NCBI GenBank assembly: GCA_043497085.1
Contig: JBIEKI010000011.1
From: Thalassobacillus sp043497085
Lineage (GTDB): Bacteria > Bacillota > Bacilli > Bacillales > Halobacillaceae
Length of the DNA: 64,000 bases
Strand: one strand, 5' to 3'
In this document: positions 16,282 to 25,130 of the stretch, piece by piece
How the letters are laid out: each line of letters opens with the position of its first letter
How positions within the stretch are numbered: position 1 is the stretch's first letter
The notes under the pieces: model-generated
Seen by the model: the letters and a program-made list of their open reading frames with translations, nothing else
Databases searched by the model: none
What the model was told of the DNA's origin: nothing
Made by a program: the position numbers and the translations under genes

Positions 16282-17037
16282 TTATTCTTCTTCTTGCTCT
16301 GTTAAAATCACCGGCCCATCAGCGGTGATTGCTACGGTATGTTCATATTGGGCAGACAGCGAACCATCTACAGTTCGAGCCGTCCAGTTATTGGTGTCCA
16401 TTTTACTTTCCCAACCGCCGATATTGACCATCGGCTCAATTGTAATGACCATTCCTTCTTTCAAGCGGGCTCCTTTTCCAGCTTCCCCAAAGTGAGGAAT
16501 GTATGGATCCTCATGAATCGTCTCCCCGATACCATGGCCCGTGAAATCACGGACAACGGAATAACCTTTCTCTTCAACATAGCTTTGAATAGCATGGCCA
16601 ATATCGCCGATACGCTTACCGACTCGTGCCTGCTCAATTCCTTTATAAAGGGAGGATTTTGTAACATCCATCAGCTTTTGCGCTTCTTCGCTGATTTCTC
16701 CGACCGGATGCGTCCAGGCAGAGTCAGCCAATCCACCATTCAAACGAATCACCATATCCACGGTGACGATATCTCCATCCTTCAATTCATCTTTGCGAGG
16801 AAAACCATGACAAATCTCATCGTTGATAGAAGCACATGTGGCATATTCATAACCTTGATATCCTTTTTGCTCGGCTGTCGCTCCATGCTTTTCTAAATAT
16901 TTTTCCACGAAATTTTCAATTTCCATGGTGGTGATTCCTGGTTTAATAAAATTCCTTAGTTCTTTGTGAACCTGAGCCAGCAGCTTTCCAGCTTCATGCA
17001 TCAGTTCGATTTCCCGCTTACTTTTTCGTTTAATCAT
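16282..17037 (-). CDS. map: Methionine aminopeptidase type I
   Basis: 251-residue dimetal enzyme that removes the initiator methionine from nascent proteins. The ligand motifs are HGFPRKDELKDGDIVTVDM, DSAWTHPVG, TGHGIGETIHEDP, ITIEPMV and QYEHTVAIT. ATG at 17037 follows AGAGGGGATCACAGG; eight upstream codons are not needed. It is not beside adk or infA, so it is probably the second, stand-alone paralogue (like B. subtilis YflG). Confidence 0.93.
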   Translation of the reverse strand: MIKRKSKREIELMHEAGKLLAQVHKELRNFIKPGITTMEIENFVEKYLEKHGATAEQKGYQGYEYATCASINDEICHGFPRKDELKDGDIVTVDMVIRLNGGLADSAWTHPVGEISEEAQKLMDVTKSSLYKGIEQARVGKRIGDIGHAIQSYVEEKGYSVVRDFTGHGIGETIHEDPYIPHFGEAGKGARLKEGMVITIEPMVNIGGWESKMDTNNWTARTVDGSLSAQYEHTVAITADGPVILTEQEEE

Positions 17038-17130
17038 CCTGTGATCCCCTCTTTCCTGCAATTCAATTATCCTTCTACCATTATAGATGGTAACGAAATA
17101 TAACGTGAGATGCTATCCATAGCTATTGTA

Positions 17131-17685
17131 TCAATTTAATTGTCTAACGACACGGCATGGGTTTCCAGCTGCAAAAACATTAGCTGGCATATCTCTAGTA
17201 ACAACACTTCCAGAACCGATAACCGTATTATCACCGATTGACACGCCAGGATTGATAATTGCTCCACCGCTTATCCACACATCGTTCCCAATATTAACCT
17301 GCTTTCCATATTCCAGCCCAGTCTTACGGTCTTCAGCATTGATTGGATGTGTAGCGGTATATACTTGCACTTTTGGTCCTAATAATACTCGATCACCGAT
17401 AGTAATTTTACATACATCAAGAAAAACACAATCAAAATTGGCGAAAAAACCTTCCCCAACATGAATATTATAGCCATAATCGCAATAAAAAGGCGGCTCG
17501 ATGCCTAATTCTTCCCCTGAGGATCCAAATAACTCCCGAATCAATCGGTTTCGGTAATCGCTGTCATGCTCACTCGATTGGTTAAATTCTCTTGTAAACT
17601 TCCTGGCCCGTAAACGCTCCTGAACCAACTCCTCATCCCAAGCCTGATAAAGTTCACCGCGGAGCATTTTTTCTTTTTCAGTCAT
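17131..17685 (-). CDS. maa: Maltose/sugar O-acetyltransferase, LbH family
   Basis: 184-residue left-handed beta-helix acetyltransferase. The N-terminal cap is MLRGELYQAWDEEL, followed by FYCDYGYNIHVG, the catalytic loop YTATHPINAEDR, and hexapeptide repeats ending in NPCRVVRQL. Maltose acetyltransferases and NodL proteins share this plan, so the sugar acceptor is a guess. ATG at 17685 is preferred to the preceding GTG. Monocistronic. Confidence 0.85.
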   Translation of the reverse strand: MTEKEKMLRGELYQAWDEELVQERLRARKFTREFNQSSEHDSDYRNRLIRELFGSSGEELGIEPPFYCDYGYNIHVGEGFFANFDCVFLDVCKITIGDRVLLGPKVQVYTATHPINAEDRKTGLEYGKQVNIGNDVWISGGAIINPGVSIGDNTVIGSGSVVTRDMPANVFAAGNPCRVVRQLN

Positions 17686-17773
17686 CACCCATCCCCCTTT
17701 TCTTCTATTTCTCTATTTACAATATCATGTAATTAGGATACTGTATTCTTTAAAAACTAAGAGGTGGATAACT

Positions 17774-18277
17774 ATGGAAATACGTCGTTTGAACGCAGAA
17801 GATGCAACTAAGTATTGGGAGCTTCGTTTAGAAGCACTGCAAACTTCTCCCGATGCGTTCATTACTACATATGAAGACGCTGTCACCAAAGAGAATCCGA
17901 TCGCTCAAGCAGCAGACAGGATGACAAATGAAAACAATTATACTTATGGAGCTTTCGAGGATTCCAGCCTTGTCGGGACCGTTACCATGCTACGCCAATC
18001 CCATCAAAAGTTTTCTCATAAGGCAGATATTCTTGCTATGTATGTTTCTCCTGAATTTCGCGGGAAAAATATAGGAAAATGGTTGATACAGCAAGCTATA
18101 GAAGATGCCAAACAAGTGGGAATTGAACAGTTGCTTTTAGGCGTAGTGTCTACTAATGAACCTGCTGTTCGTTTATATCAATCGCTCGGCTTTACTGTTT
18201 TTGGCACAGAAAAGAATGCCATCAAGACTGGTAATAGCTATTTTGATGAATATATGATGGTACTATTTTTGACTTAA
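17774..18277 (+). CDS. GNAT-family N-acetyltransferase
   Basis: 167-residue acetyltransferase with the acetyl-CoA loop MYVSPEFRGKNIGKWLIQQA and motif B TNEPAVRLYQSLGF. Substrate unknown. ATG follows AAGAGGTGGATAACT. It is separated from the following ABC operon by 90 bases and probably has its own promoter. Confidence 0.85.
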   Translation: MEIRRLNAEDATKYWELRLEALQTSPDAFITTYEDAVTKENPIAQAADRMTNENNYTYGAFEDSSLVGTVTMLRQSHQKFSHKADILAMYVSPEFRGKNIGKWLIQQAIEDAKQVGIEQLLLGVVSTNEPAVRLYQSLGFTVFGTEKNAIKTGNSYFDEYMMVLFLT

Positions 18278-18371
18278 TTACTTCTTCCAAACCATTACTT
18301 AAAAACTCGATGAAACATATTTCCGGGGAAATCGTACATATAAGAGAGACTGTTCAGCAAGGGGGAAGATG

Positions 18372-19094
18372 ATGATTACGATCAATCATGTGACAAAAGA
18401 ATACGCTGGGAAAACTGCAGTCAAAAACCTGGACTTAGTCATCCCGGACGGAAAGATTTTTGGTTTTCTTGGTCCTAATGGAGCGGGAAAATCGACGACA
18501 ATAAAAATGATAACCGGCATATTGCCAATCGATAGTGGCAACATCACCGTCAATGGTTTCGACATCACCCGGGAACCAATGAAAGCGAAGAAAATTTTTG
18601 GTTATGTTCCGGATAGCCCGGATATTTTTCTTCGCCTGAAGGGAATCGAATATTTAAACTTTATTGGAGACGTGTACGATATTCCCAGAGATATCCGAGA
18701 AGAAAAAATAGCCTATCTCACGAAAAGTTTCGGTATATATGAAACATTGGATGATTACATACAGACTTACTCTCACGGCATGAGGCAAAAAATTGTTGTC
18801 AGCGGTGTCTTACTCCATGATCCCGATGTATGGATCCTGGATGAACCATTATCAGGACTTGATCCTAAATCCTCCTATACGTTGAAAGAAATGATGCGGG
18901 AACATGCGGCGAAAGGTAATACTGTCTTCTTTTCCACCCACGTACTGGAAGTGGTTGAGCAGCTTTGTGACGAGGTCGCGATCATCAATAATGGCCGGCT
19001 GCAGTTCCGGGGTAATATGAAGGAAATGAAAGAAAAGTTTAAAGCGGATGAAAATCTGGAGAAAGTGTTTTTGGAGCTGACCAACAATGAATAA
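18372..19094 (+). CDS. ABC transporter ATP-binding protein (YthP/EcsA-like)
   Basis: 240-residue ABC ATPase: Walker A GPNGAGKSTT, signature YSHGMRQK (a degenerate LSGGQ), Walker B VWILDEPLSGLDPK, and switch His in FFSTHVLEVVE. It powers the permease encoded next, which overlaps its end by 8 bases. The pair resembles B. subtilis YthP-YthQ and EcsAB exporters; the substrate is unknown. ATG at 18372 is preferred over 18369 for spacing to AAGGGGGAAG. Confidence 0.88.
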   Translation: MITINHVTKEYAGKTAVKNLDLVIPDGKIFGFLGPNGAGKSTTIKMITGILPIDSGNITVNGFDITREPMKAKKIFGYVPDSPDIFLRLKGIEYLNFIGDVYDIPRDIREEKIAYLTKSFGIYETLDDYIQTYSHGMRQKIVVSGVLLHDPDVWILDEPLSGLDPKSSYTLKEMMREHAAKGNTVFFSTHVLEVVEQLCDEVAIINNGRLQFRGNMKEMKEKFKADENLEKVFLELTNNE

Positions 19095-20739
19095 AACACT
19101 CCGCCTGATCCGTACGATGCTAAAAATGCAATATTCTAAGGCTGGTAAAAGTGCAGGAGAAAAACTTGGCTACCTGCTTTTATTGTTGTTTCTGATCCCA
19201 TTTGGATTTATATTCTTTGGATTGATGAATTCTATCGTGGCAACACTCTATCAGCAGCTTGAACCGACAGGAAATGAAGATGCCTTGCTTGGTCTGTTGT
19301 TTGTCGGGATAACCGTCATCCTGTTTTTCGTAAGCTTAAGCTCCATATTAAGCTCGTTCTATTTCGCAGAAGATATTGAAGGCTTCATCCCTTACCCTTT
19401 CCACCCTTACCAATTATTGGCTGGCAAGGCAGCCGCTCCATTCATTAACCTTTATTTGACGAGCGGCATTCTGATGGTTCCTATATTAACATTATTCGGT
19501 ATCCATAGCGGCGCAAGTTTTCTCTATTATTTATACGCCTTTATCTTGTTCATCATTTTCCCAGTCGTGCCATTCACACTGGTGGCTATCATTTTGATGT
19601 TTTTCATGCGGTATGCCAACATTGCTAAAAATAAAGACCGCACGAAAGTTTTTGCCGGTCTGTTAAGTTTCGTATTTATCATTGGTTTCAATATTATCAT
19701 CCGTTTGAATCAGGATCCAAACCAGACAGCAGAAGGAGCCGCCGCCCTGATTCAGGAACAGAACGGGTTGCTCCATTTCATTACTGGAATGGTCCCGACT
19801 GCATATTTCAGCACGATGGCTTTGAGCCAGGCATCAGCATTCAGTGGCCTCTTGTTTCTATTATTAATGCTGGCTATTTCTACTGTTGCTGTTCTTCTCT
19901 TCCTTTCAGCCGGGCAAAAGCTTTACTTCAAGGGTGTACTCGGTTTGACTGCCGGCAGCAGAAAAACGTTTGATTCTCATAAAGTTACCAGGAAGATCAA
20001 GCCTCAGCCTGTATTTGCAGCAATGATCAAGAAAGAATTAAGGATAATTTTCCGGACACCCACCTTTTTCATGCAATGTATCGTGCAAAGTTTATTTGCC
20101 CCGGTTTTCTTGATTGTAATCTTGCTGTTTGAGAGCTCTTCCGGCTCGTTTAGCACGCTAGGAACCATGCTCGGTCAATTCCAGGGTAAGACTTCCTTGC
20201 TGTTACTATTCGTATTTTCTTTATTTATCTTAGGTGTAAATCCGGCATCCTACTCATCCATTTCCAGGGACGGACGAAACTGGGCCGCGAATTTATATAT
20301 GCCAGTCCATCCTGAGGCCGTCATTTTCAGTAAGGCGGCCACCGCCTGGTTGATCAATTTGCTTTCGATCTTATTACTGGCTATCATTGGCATCGCTGTC
20401 TTAAACATGCCACCAGACCTATTTATACTCTGGATTGGGCTAACGTTATTAGCAAGCTGGTTCACCAGCCTGGTAGGGACTGCCCTTGATTTGAATGAGC
20501 CCAAACTACATTGGACCGATGAACAGGAAGTGTTCAAATCGAGGCTAATTACCCTTTTTGCTCTATTAATCGAGATGGGGACGTTCGGCTTCATCGTAAT
20601 TGTTATTTGGAATATGGATGCTGTAGAAGGTTTATGGATGACTTCCCTGCTGCTGGCTCTCTTACTTGCTGGTGCCGTTACAATCAGCCATATTATATTG
20701 AAGAGATTGATCCGTACGCATTATTACAGAACACTATAA
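19087..20739 (+). CDS. ABC transporter permease (YthQ-like)
   Basis: 550-residue membrane protein with about twelve hydrophobic helices in two bundles, separated by a cytoplasmic segment near residues 280-320 (TAGSRKTFDSHKVTRKIK). FAEDIEGFIPYPFHPYQLLAGK is typical of this ABC-2-like exporter family. It forms the channel partner of the ATPase at 18372. The operon ends in a strong terminator shared with the convergent usp gene. Confidence 0.85.
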   Translation: MNKTLRLIRTMLKMQYSKAGKSAGEKLGYLLLLLFLIPFGFIFFGLMNSIVATLYQQLEPTGNEDALLGLLFVGITVILFFVSLSSILSSFYFAEDIEGFIPYPFHPYQLLAGKAAAPFINLYLTSGILMVPILTLFGIHSGASFLYYLYAFILFIIFPVVPFTLVAIILMFFMRYANIAKNKDRTKVFAGLLSFVFIIGFNIIIRLNQDPNQTAEGAAALIQEQNGLLHFITGMVPTAYFSTMALSQASAFSGLLFLLLMLAISTVAVLLFLSAGQKLYFKGVLGLTAGSRKTFDSHKVTRKIKPQPVFAAMIKKELRIIFRTPTFFMQCIVQSLFAPVFLIVILLFESSSGSFSTLGTMLGQFQGKTSLLLLFVFSLFILGVNPASYSSISRDGRNWAANLYMPVHPEAVIFSKAATAWLINLLSILLLAIIGIAVLNMPPDLFILWIGLTLLASWFTSLVGTALDLNEPKLHWTDEQEVFKSRLITLFALLIEMGTFGFIVIVIWNMDAVEGLWMTSLLLALLLAGAVTISHIILKRLIRTHYYRTL

Positions 20740-20775
20740 AAAACGCTTGAATCCTTACCTGGGTTCAAGCGTTTT
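20740..20775. terminator. Bidirectional terminator
   Basis: Stem AAAACGCTTGAA / TTCAAGCGTTTT, 12 bp perfect, with T-tracts both ways. It serves the permease gene (+) and the universal stress gene (-). Confidence 0.9.
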
Positions 20776-20781
20776 TATCTA

Positions 20782-21201
20782 CTATTTAACAATCATGACC
20801 GGACATTGTGCCCGCTTTGCCACCTTATGGCTGACACTACCTAAAACCATTTCCTGAAGTGTATTCAAACCTCGGCTCCCAATGATGACTAGATCAATAT
20901 CTTCTTCATTTGCATAGTTGACGATTGTTGGTCCCGGCTCACCGCGTTTTAGAACGACCTCATAGTCGACTCCTGCTTTATCCAGACGTTCCTCTATCGG
21001 CTTCAGACGTTCAAGCCGCTTCATATCGATCGTTGCCTGGTTCCCTTCAGCAAGAACATCATGTTTGGAAGTATCTCCATCGACAACATAGATGACAGTA
21101 ATATGAGCATTCCCCTGTAGTCTTGCAAGCTCTGCTGCTTGTTCTGCTGTACGGATAGAATGATCGGATCCATCAGCAGCTATTAAAATGTTCTTGTACA
21201 T
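20782..21201 (-). CDS. Universal stress protein, UspA family
   Basis: 139-residue cytoplasmic nucleotide-binding protein. It begins YKNILIAADGSDHSIRTAEQ and ends with the ATP-binding signature GSRGLNTLQEMVLGSVSHK (G-2x-G-9x-G-S). ATG at 21201 follows GAGAAGGAGAAATTT, which rules out an upstream extension. It is divergent from the SulP transporter at 21573. Confidence 0.92.
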   Translation of the reverse strand: MYKNILIAADGSDHSIRTAEQAAELARLQGNAHITVIYVVDGDTSKHDVLAEGNQATIDMKRLERLKPIEERLDKAGVDYEVVLKRGEPGPTIVNYANEEDIDLVIIGSRGLNTLQEMVLGSVSHKVAKRAQCPVMIVK

Positions 21202-21491
21202 AAATTTCTCCTTCTCCAAAAGTAGTGCTTTCATTTTATCACGTTTACAAAAATACATGATGATTTTTTTATCCCTCTATTTAACTTCTACTGTTGATAC
21301 TGATGTAAAGAAAGGAAGACCCTCTTCCCTTGCTCTCAGCCCAGGTAGCACACGGGTTTTCTAATGTGATTTTACTATAAAAATAGTAGAAACTTGGTTT
21401 TACCTATTATATAAAAGCAAATGGAAGGATATAAAAGCATGCATTCAAAACATGCGCTTACATGCGATTACCACTTCGCTCACAGGCGTGA

Positions 21492-21497
21492 TATAAT
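21492..21497 (+). promoter_or_regulatory. Candidate -10 box for the SulP gene
   Basis: TATAAT at 21492-21497 with no clear -35. It lies in the 371-base gap 21202-21572, which otherwise shows only short AT-rich repeats. Confidence 0.45.
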
Positions 21498-21520
21498 CAG
21501 TCTCGTTCTTGCCGGAAATA

Positions 21521-21539
21521 GCACTGTTACGGACAGTGC
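21521..21539 (+). promoter_or_regulatory. Perfect inverted repeat in the SulP leader
   Basis: GCACTGT-5-ACAGTGC, about 24 bases after the -10 box and 34 before the start. It could be an operator or a leader hairpin. Confidence 0.45.
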
Positions 21540-21572
21540 GACAGTTTTAATATATAGAAAAGAGGTGCAGCA

Positions 21573-23045
21573 TTGAACGTAGAAACAATTAAAAATCAAT
21601 GGTTTGGAAACATAAAGAACGATGTGTTGGCAGGTTTAGTCGTTGCCATGGCGTTGATTCCAGAAGCCATCGCCTTCTCGATCATCGCTGGAGTGGATCC
21701 GATGGTTGGTCTTTATGCTTCCTTCAGTATTGCCGTCGTCATCTCCTTTATTGGTGGACGCCCTGGAATGATATCGGCTGCGACAGGGGCTATGGCTCTG
21801 GTGATGGTGACATTAGTTGCAGAGCATGGGTTACAATACCTCCTGGCCGCCACTATTCTGACCGGTATTATCCAATTCGCTTTAGGTACTTTGAAAATTG
21901 GGCAATTTATGAAATTCATCCCACGTTCGGTTATGATCGGCTTCGTAAACGCACTTGGGATCCTGATTTTCACCTCCCAGCTGCCTCACTTTGTCGGTGA
22001 AAGCTGGCCAATGTATGCTTTAGTAATCGGGTCTTTAGGGATCATCTACCTGTTCCCTCGCATTACAAAAGCAGTACCGGCACCGCTTGTAGCTATCATT
22101 GCCATGACGATTCTAGTAACAACAACAGGAATCAATGTGAAGACGGTAGGAGATATGGGCGAATTGACTAGTACCTTGCCAATCTTTTTGCTTCCTGACA
22201 TTCCGTTGACTTTCGAAACATTGCAGATCATTTTCCCAACTGCTTTGGCCTTAGCTTTCGTCGGTTTGCTGGAATCTTTATTGACGGCGCAAATCGTCGA
22301 CGATATGACCGATACGCCAAGTGATAAAAACAAAGAAGCACGCGGTCAAGGTGTTGCCAACGTCGTTACTGGTTTCTTTGGTGGTATGGCTGGCTGTGCA
22401 ATGATTGGACAATCTGTCATTAATGTAAAATCAGGGGGACGCGGCCGGTTATCAACGCTTGTCGCTGGTGTGTTCCTGATGTTGTTAATTATCGTTTTTC
22501 AAAATGTATTAGTTCAAATTCCAATGGCCGTGCTCGTCGGTGTCATGATCATGGTTTCCATCGGTACATTCGACTGGAGCTCTTTAACGAAGCTTCACGT
22601 TATGCCGAAAACCGATGCCGCTGTCATGATCGTTACCGTTGTAACGGTTGTTAAAACACATGATTTATCCAAAGGTGTCCTTGCTGGTGTCATCTTAAGT
22701 GCTATCTTCTTCGTTGCAAAAATTTCTTCTGTGCATGTAGCAAAGAAATTCGAAGAACAAACACGTACGTTGACGTATACAGTAAAAGGACAAGTCTTCT
22801 TCGCTTCTGTCGATAACTTGATCAAACACTTTGATTTCAACGCAGACGCCGAGCACATCAAAGTAGACTTCAGCCACTCCCATGTTTGGGATGATTCAGC
22901 AGTAGCTGCAATTGATAAACTCGTCCTGAAGTTCCGGGAACAAGGAAAAGAAGTAGAAATCACTGGATTGAATGAAGATAGTTCGAAGCTCGTTAAACGA
23001 CTCGGCGTTCATAATAAACCGAACGCTTCATTATCTAATCATTAA
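21573..23045 (+). CDS. SulP-family anion transporter with STAS domain
   Basis: 490-residue SLC26/SulP transporter, for sulfate, bicarbonate or another anion. The membrane domain (1-375) starts with LAGLVVAMALIPEAIAFSII and contains ISAATGAMALV and the ESLLTAQIVDDMT segment. The C-terminal STAS domain is about residues 400-485 (VDFSHSHVWDDSAVAAID). The start is TTG, with AAAGAGGTGCAGCA upstream. Loss or gain of sulfate specificity cannot be judged; bicarbonate (BicA-like) uptake is possible. Confidence 0.9.
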   Translation: MNVETIKNQWFGNIKNDVLAGLVVAMALIPEAIAFSIIAGVDPMVGLYASFSIAVVISFIGGRPGMISAATGAMALVMVTLVAEHGLQYLLAATILTGIIQFALGTLKIGQFMKFIPRSVMIGFVNALGILIFTSQLPHFVGESWPMYALVIGSLGIIYLFPRITKAVPAPLVAIIAMTILVTTTGINVKTVGDMGELTSTLPIFLLPDIPLTFETLQIIFPTALALAFVGLLESLLTAQIVDDMTDTPSDKNKEARGQGVANVVTGFFGGMAGCAMIGQSVINVKSGGRGRLSTLVAGVFLMLLIIVFQNVLVQIPMAVLVGVMIMVSIGTFDWSSLTKLHVMPKTDAAVMIVTVVTVVKTHDLSKGVLAGVILSAIFFVAKISSVHVAKKFEEQTRTLTYTVKGQVFFASVDNLIKHFDFNADAEHIKVDFSHSHVWDDSAVAAIDKLVLKFREQGKEVEITGLNEDSSKLVKRLGVHNKPNASLSNH

Positions 23046-23077
23046 AAAACTATCAGCTAAAAAGCTGTTTTTAATAA

Positions 23078-23109
23078 AAGTGCTGGCATTCGTGTGCCAG
23101 CACTTTTTT
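23078..23109 (+). terminator. Terminator after the SulP gene
   Basis: AAGTGCTGGCA / TGCCAGCACTT followed by TTTTG. The repeat at 23111 begins directly after it. Confidence 0.9.
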
Positions 23110-23110
23110 G

Positions 23111-23207
23111 CACTTTAAGAAATTTTAACTTTGTTAAAGGGTTAAAGTATAAGAAATACTAAGGCTTTCGCCATAAGTACTTGGTGACAAGCCAAGTTTT
23201 TCTAATA
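23111..23207 (+). repeat. Terminator-associated repeat, copy A
   Basis: Matches the minus strand of 51139-51219. Shared blocks include ACTTTAAG, TTAACTTTGTTAAA, AATACTAAGG, TTTCGCCAT, AAGTACTT and ACAAGCCA. Copy A carries about 15 extra bases in the middle. Both copies begin immediately after the T-tract of an intrinsic terminator. Not coding. Confidence 0.8.
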
Positions 23208-23250
23208 TAAGTCATCACTTTTGTAGATAAGGAACGGGAAATTAATCTGG

Positions 23251-24846
23251 TTAGCTATTCCTCAACCTTCTTACCTGACCGAGCACTTTTTGATATTCTT
23301 CCTCTAGCTCACTGTTATCTTCACCTTGTGGAGCCATACTGATTTTGCTGATCAGCTCAGTCAATTTCGTTTCTAAAGTCATCAGATCATACTCTTGCAC
23401 ATCCACCTCTTTTGGTTTTTTTTTCGCTTCTTCATACTCATGCAGGCTTCCTTCAATACTATGGACTGTTTGATTTTCCAGCACCCAGAGATGGGTTGCC
23501 GTCCGATCAACAAATCGCCGATCATGAGTGACATATAAAACTGTACCCGGGTAGTCTCGTACGAGCCCTTCCAGGGACTCAATCGCCTCTAAATCCAGAT
23601 GGTTAGTAGGTTCGTCGAGAATCAAAAGGTTAAAGTCGCCGGTCAACAAGCGAGCCAAAGCCACTTTAACCCTTTCGCCGCCACTCAAGACCCCGATCGG
23701 TTTATAGACATCGTCGGCTTTAAATCGCAGCCTTCCAAGAATAATCCGCAATAAATGCTCGGGAAGCTGACTGGTCGCTTGCACAAACTGTAGCACCGTT
23801 TCCTGCGCCGGCAGGTTTTCCAGCGTCTGATCAAAATGCCCGATTTTCGCCTGAGCAGCGAAATCAATCGTTTCTCCTCCCTTAAGCAACTGCTGGATCA
23901 AGGTCGTTTTACCACTGCCATTCGCACCAATCAAAGCGGTTTTCGAACCAGTTTTTAATTTGAGTGCAGGAACCTGGTACAACTTCCGGCCCGCCACCGA
24001 ACCGTGCACCTCTTTCGCCATCAACAACTGCTTCCGGTGAACTGGCGAGTGCAGGACATAGTCCATCTTCACTTCCTCCCACTCGAAAGGTTTATCTACT
24101 TTTTCCAGCCTTTCAATCCTGTTTTCTATATTTTTTGATACTCGTTCGATTTTCTTTTGCTGGCCGGCGGCTTTATTTTTGCCAAGCTGCCATTCCGAGT
24201 TCCCCATCCTCGCCGGTGGTTTACGCATGCCCTTTGCCTGATTGCGTTTCTTAGTCAGACGTTCAGTCAAGCGCTTCTTCTCTTTTAAATATTTTTCGTG
24301 AGCTTCCTGTTGCTGTTTGTGTTCCAGTTTTTTCTGATCGGCATAGAAACTGTAATCTCCCGGGTAGCTGGTTATCTTCCCATCTTCCAAATGCCATATG
24401 GTTGTACATACCTTATCCAGCAGACTACGATCATGGGATACTATCAAAAATGCTCCTTGATGGTTTTCTAACTGCCGTTCCAGTTGTTCGATATGCTGCC
24501 AATCCAGGTTGTTAGTAGGCTCATCTAAAAACAAGAGGTCACTGTTTTCAGCAAATAGCTGCTCCAGCTTTGCTAAGGTCTTTTCTCCGCCACTTAATGT
24601 CTTCCATTCATTATTATGGTTTTCTGAATCTTCCAACTGCTGAAACCAGCTGAAGCCCGTATGAAATTCAACCTGAGGTTCCATTTCTGTTTTACCTGCT
24701 AAATAATTCAACAGCAGTGTTTTACCCTGCCCATTTTTCCCAACCAGTCCAATTCGATCACCTTTATGGATTTTCAGTTCCTCTATATCCAATAACCGGC
24801 GTGGTCCGATACTATATTGAATGTTCATCGCTCTCATAAAAAGCAT
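23251..24846 (-). CDS. ABC-F ribosome-protection/translation ATPase (VmlR/Msr-like)
   Basis: 531-residue soluble protein with two ABC domains and no membrane segments. Domain 1 has Walker A GKNGQGKT, LSGGEKTLAKL and LLFLDEPTNNLDW. Domain 2 has GANGSGKT, LSGGERVKVAL and LLILDEPTNHLD. A long basic inter-domain linker (about 175-270) is the arm that reaches the ribosomal exit site in this family. The plan and the attenuator leader suggest antibiotic-resistance ABC-F proteins of the VmlR/Vga/Msr kind rather than housekeeping Etta/YdiF types. ATG at 24846 lies 7 bases after the AGGGAGG in the terminator stem; ATG 24837 is an alternative. Confidence 0.88.
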   Translation of the reverse strand: MLFMRAMNIQYSIGPRRLLDIEELKIHKGDRIGLVGKNGQGKTLLLNYLAGKTEMEPQVEFHTGFSWFQQLEDSENHNNEWKTLSGGEKTLAKLEQLFAENSDLLFLDEPTNNLDWQHIEQLERQLENHQGAFLIVSHDRSLLDKVCTTIWHLEDGKITSYPGDYSFYADQKKLEHKQQQEAHEKYLKEKKRLTERLTKKRNQAKGMRKPPARMGNSEWQLGKNKAAGQQKKIERVSKNIENRIERLEKVDKPFEWEEVKMDYVLHSPVHRKQLLMAKEVHGSVAGRKLYQVPALKLKTGSKTALIGANGSGKTTLIQQLLKGGETIDFAAQAKIGHFDQTLENLPAQETVLQFVQATSQLPEHLLRIILGRLRFKADDVYKPIGVLSGGERVKVALARLLTGDFNLLILDEPTNHLDLEAIESLEGLVRDYPGTVLYVTHDRRFVDRTATHLWVLENQTVHSIEGSLHEYEEAKKKPKEVDVQEYDLMTLETKLTELISKISMAPQGEDNSELEEEYQKVLGQVRRLRNS

Positions 24847-24876
24847 AAAAAAACCTCCCTGATGGTTCAGAGAAGT
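24847..24876 (-). terminator. Attenuator terminator overlapping the ABC-F ribosome site
   Basis: Minus-strand stem CTTCTCTGA / TCAGGGAGG (wobbles) with loop ACCA, then seven T directly before the ATG. The 3' arm contains the AGGGAGG Shine-Dalgarno, so a formed hairpin would block both transcription and translation. Confidence 0.75.
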
Positions 24877-24939
24877 GGTGTCATAATCATTCCATGTCCA
24901 GTTAGGTAGAAGGGCAGTATTTCTCCGTACTACGACTGA

Positions 24940-25037
24940 TCAAGCAATGATATCCTGTTTTGGACAGACTAACCCCATCTCCGAACGAGTGAATTTATTA
25001 TTCATATCTCGTTTAAGCAATAGGATTAGTACTTCAT
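24940..25037 (-). promoter_or_regulatory. ABC-F leader with 3-codon uORF and competing pairing
   Basis: The uORF ATG AAG TAC TAA (MKY) is at 25037-25026. Its last bases ACTAATCC can pair over 8 positions with GGGGTTAGT at 24976-24968 (one G-U). A ribosome stalled on the uORF would break this pairing. A second reading frame of 21 codons (24940-25005) also exists in the leader but has no good ribosome site. This matches the known ribosome-mediated attenuation of ABC-F resistance genes. The gap 24847-25130 is thus regulatory RNA. Confidence 0.65.
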
Positions 25038-25075
25038 CGCTCTATACTTCAGTCCCTTCTTTTTTCGTTACAACT

Positions 25076-25105
25076 ATTATATGATAGATATGTATTCGTT
25101 TGCAA
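25076..25105 (-). promoter_or_regulatory. Promoter of the ABC-F gene
   Basis: Minus-strand TTGCAA (25105-25100) and TATAAT (25081-25076) with an 18-base spacer, about 40 bases before the uORF. Confidence 0.65.
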
Positions 25106-25130
25106 CAAATTTTGGAAAGAAGGTAATGTC

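Noticed and set aside
24940..25005. 21-codon frame (MNNKFTRSEMG...) in the ABC-F leader
   Set aside because: Poor ribosome site, and its start lies in a hairpin. The MKY uORF explains the pairing better, so this frame is kept only as an alternative.
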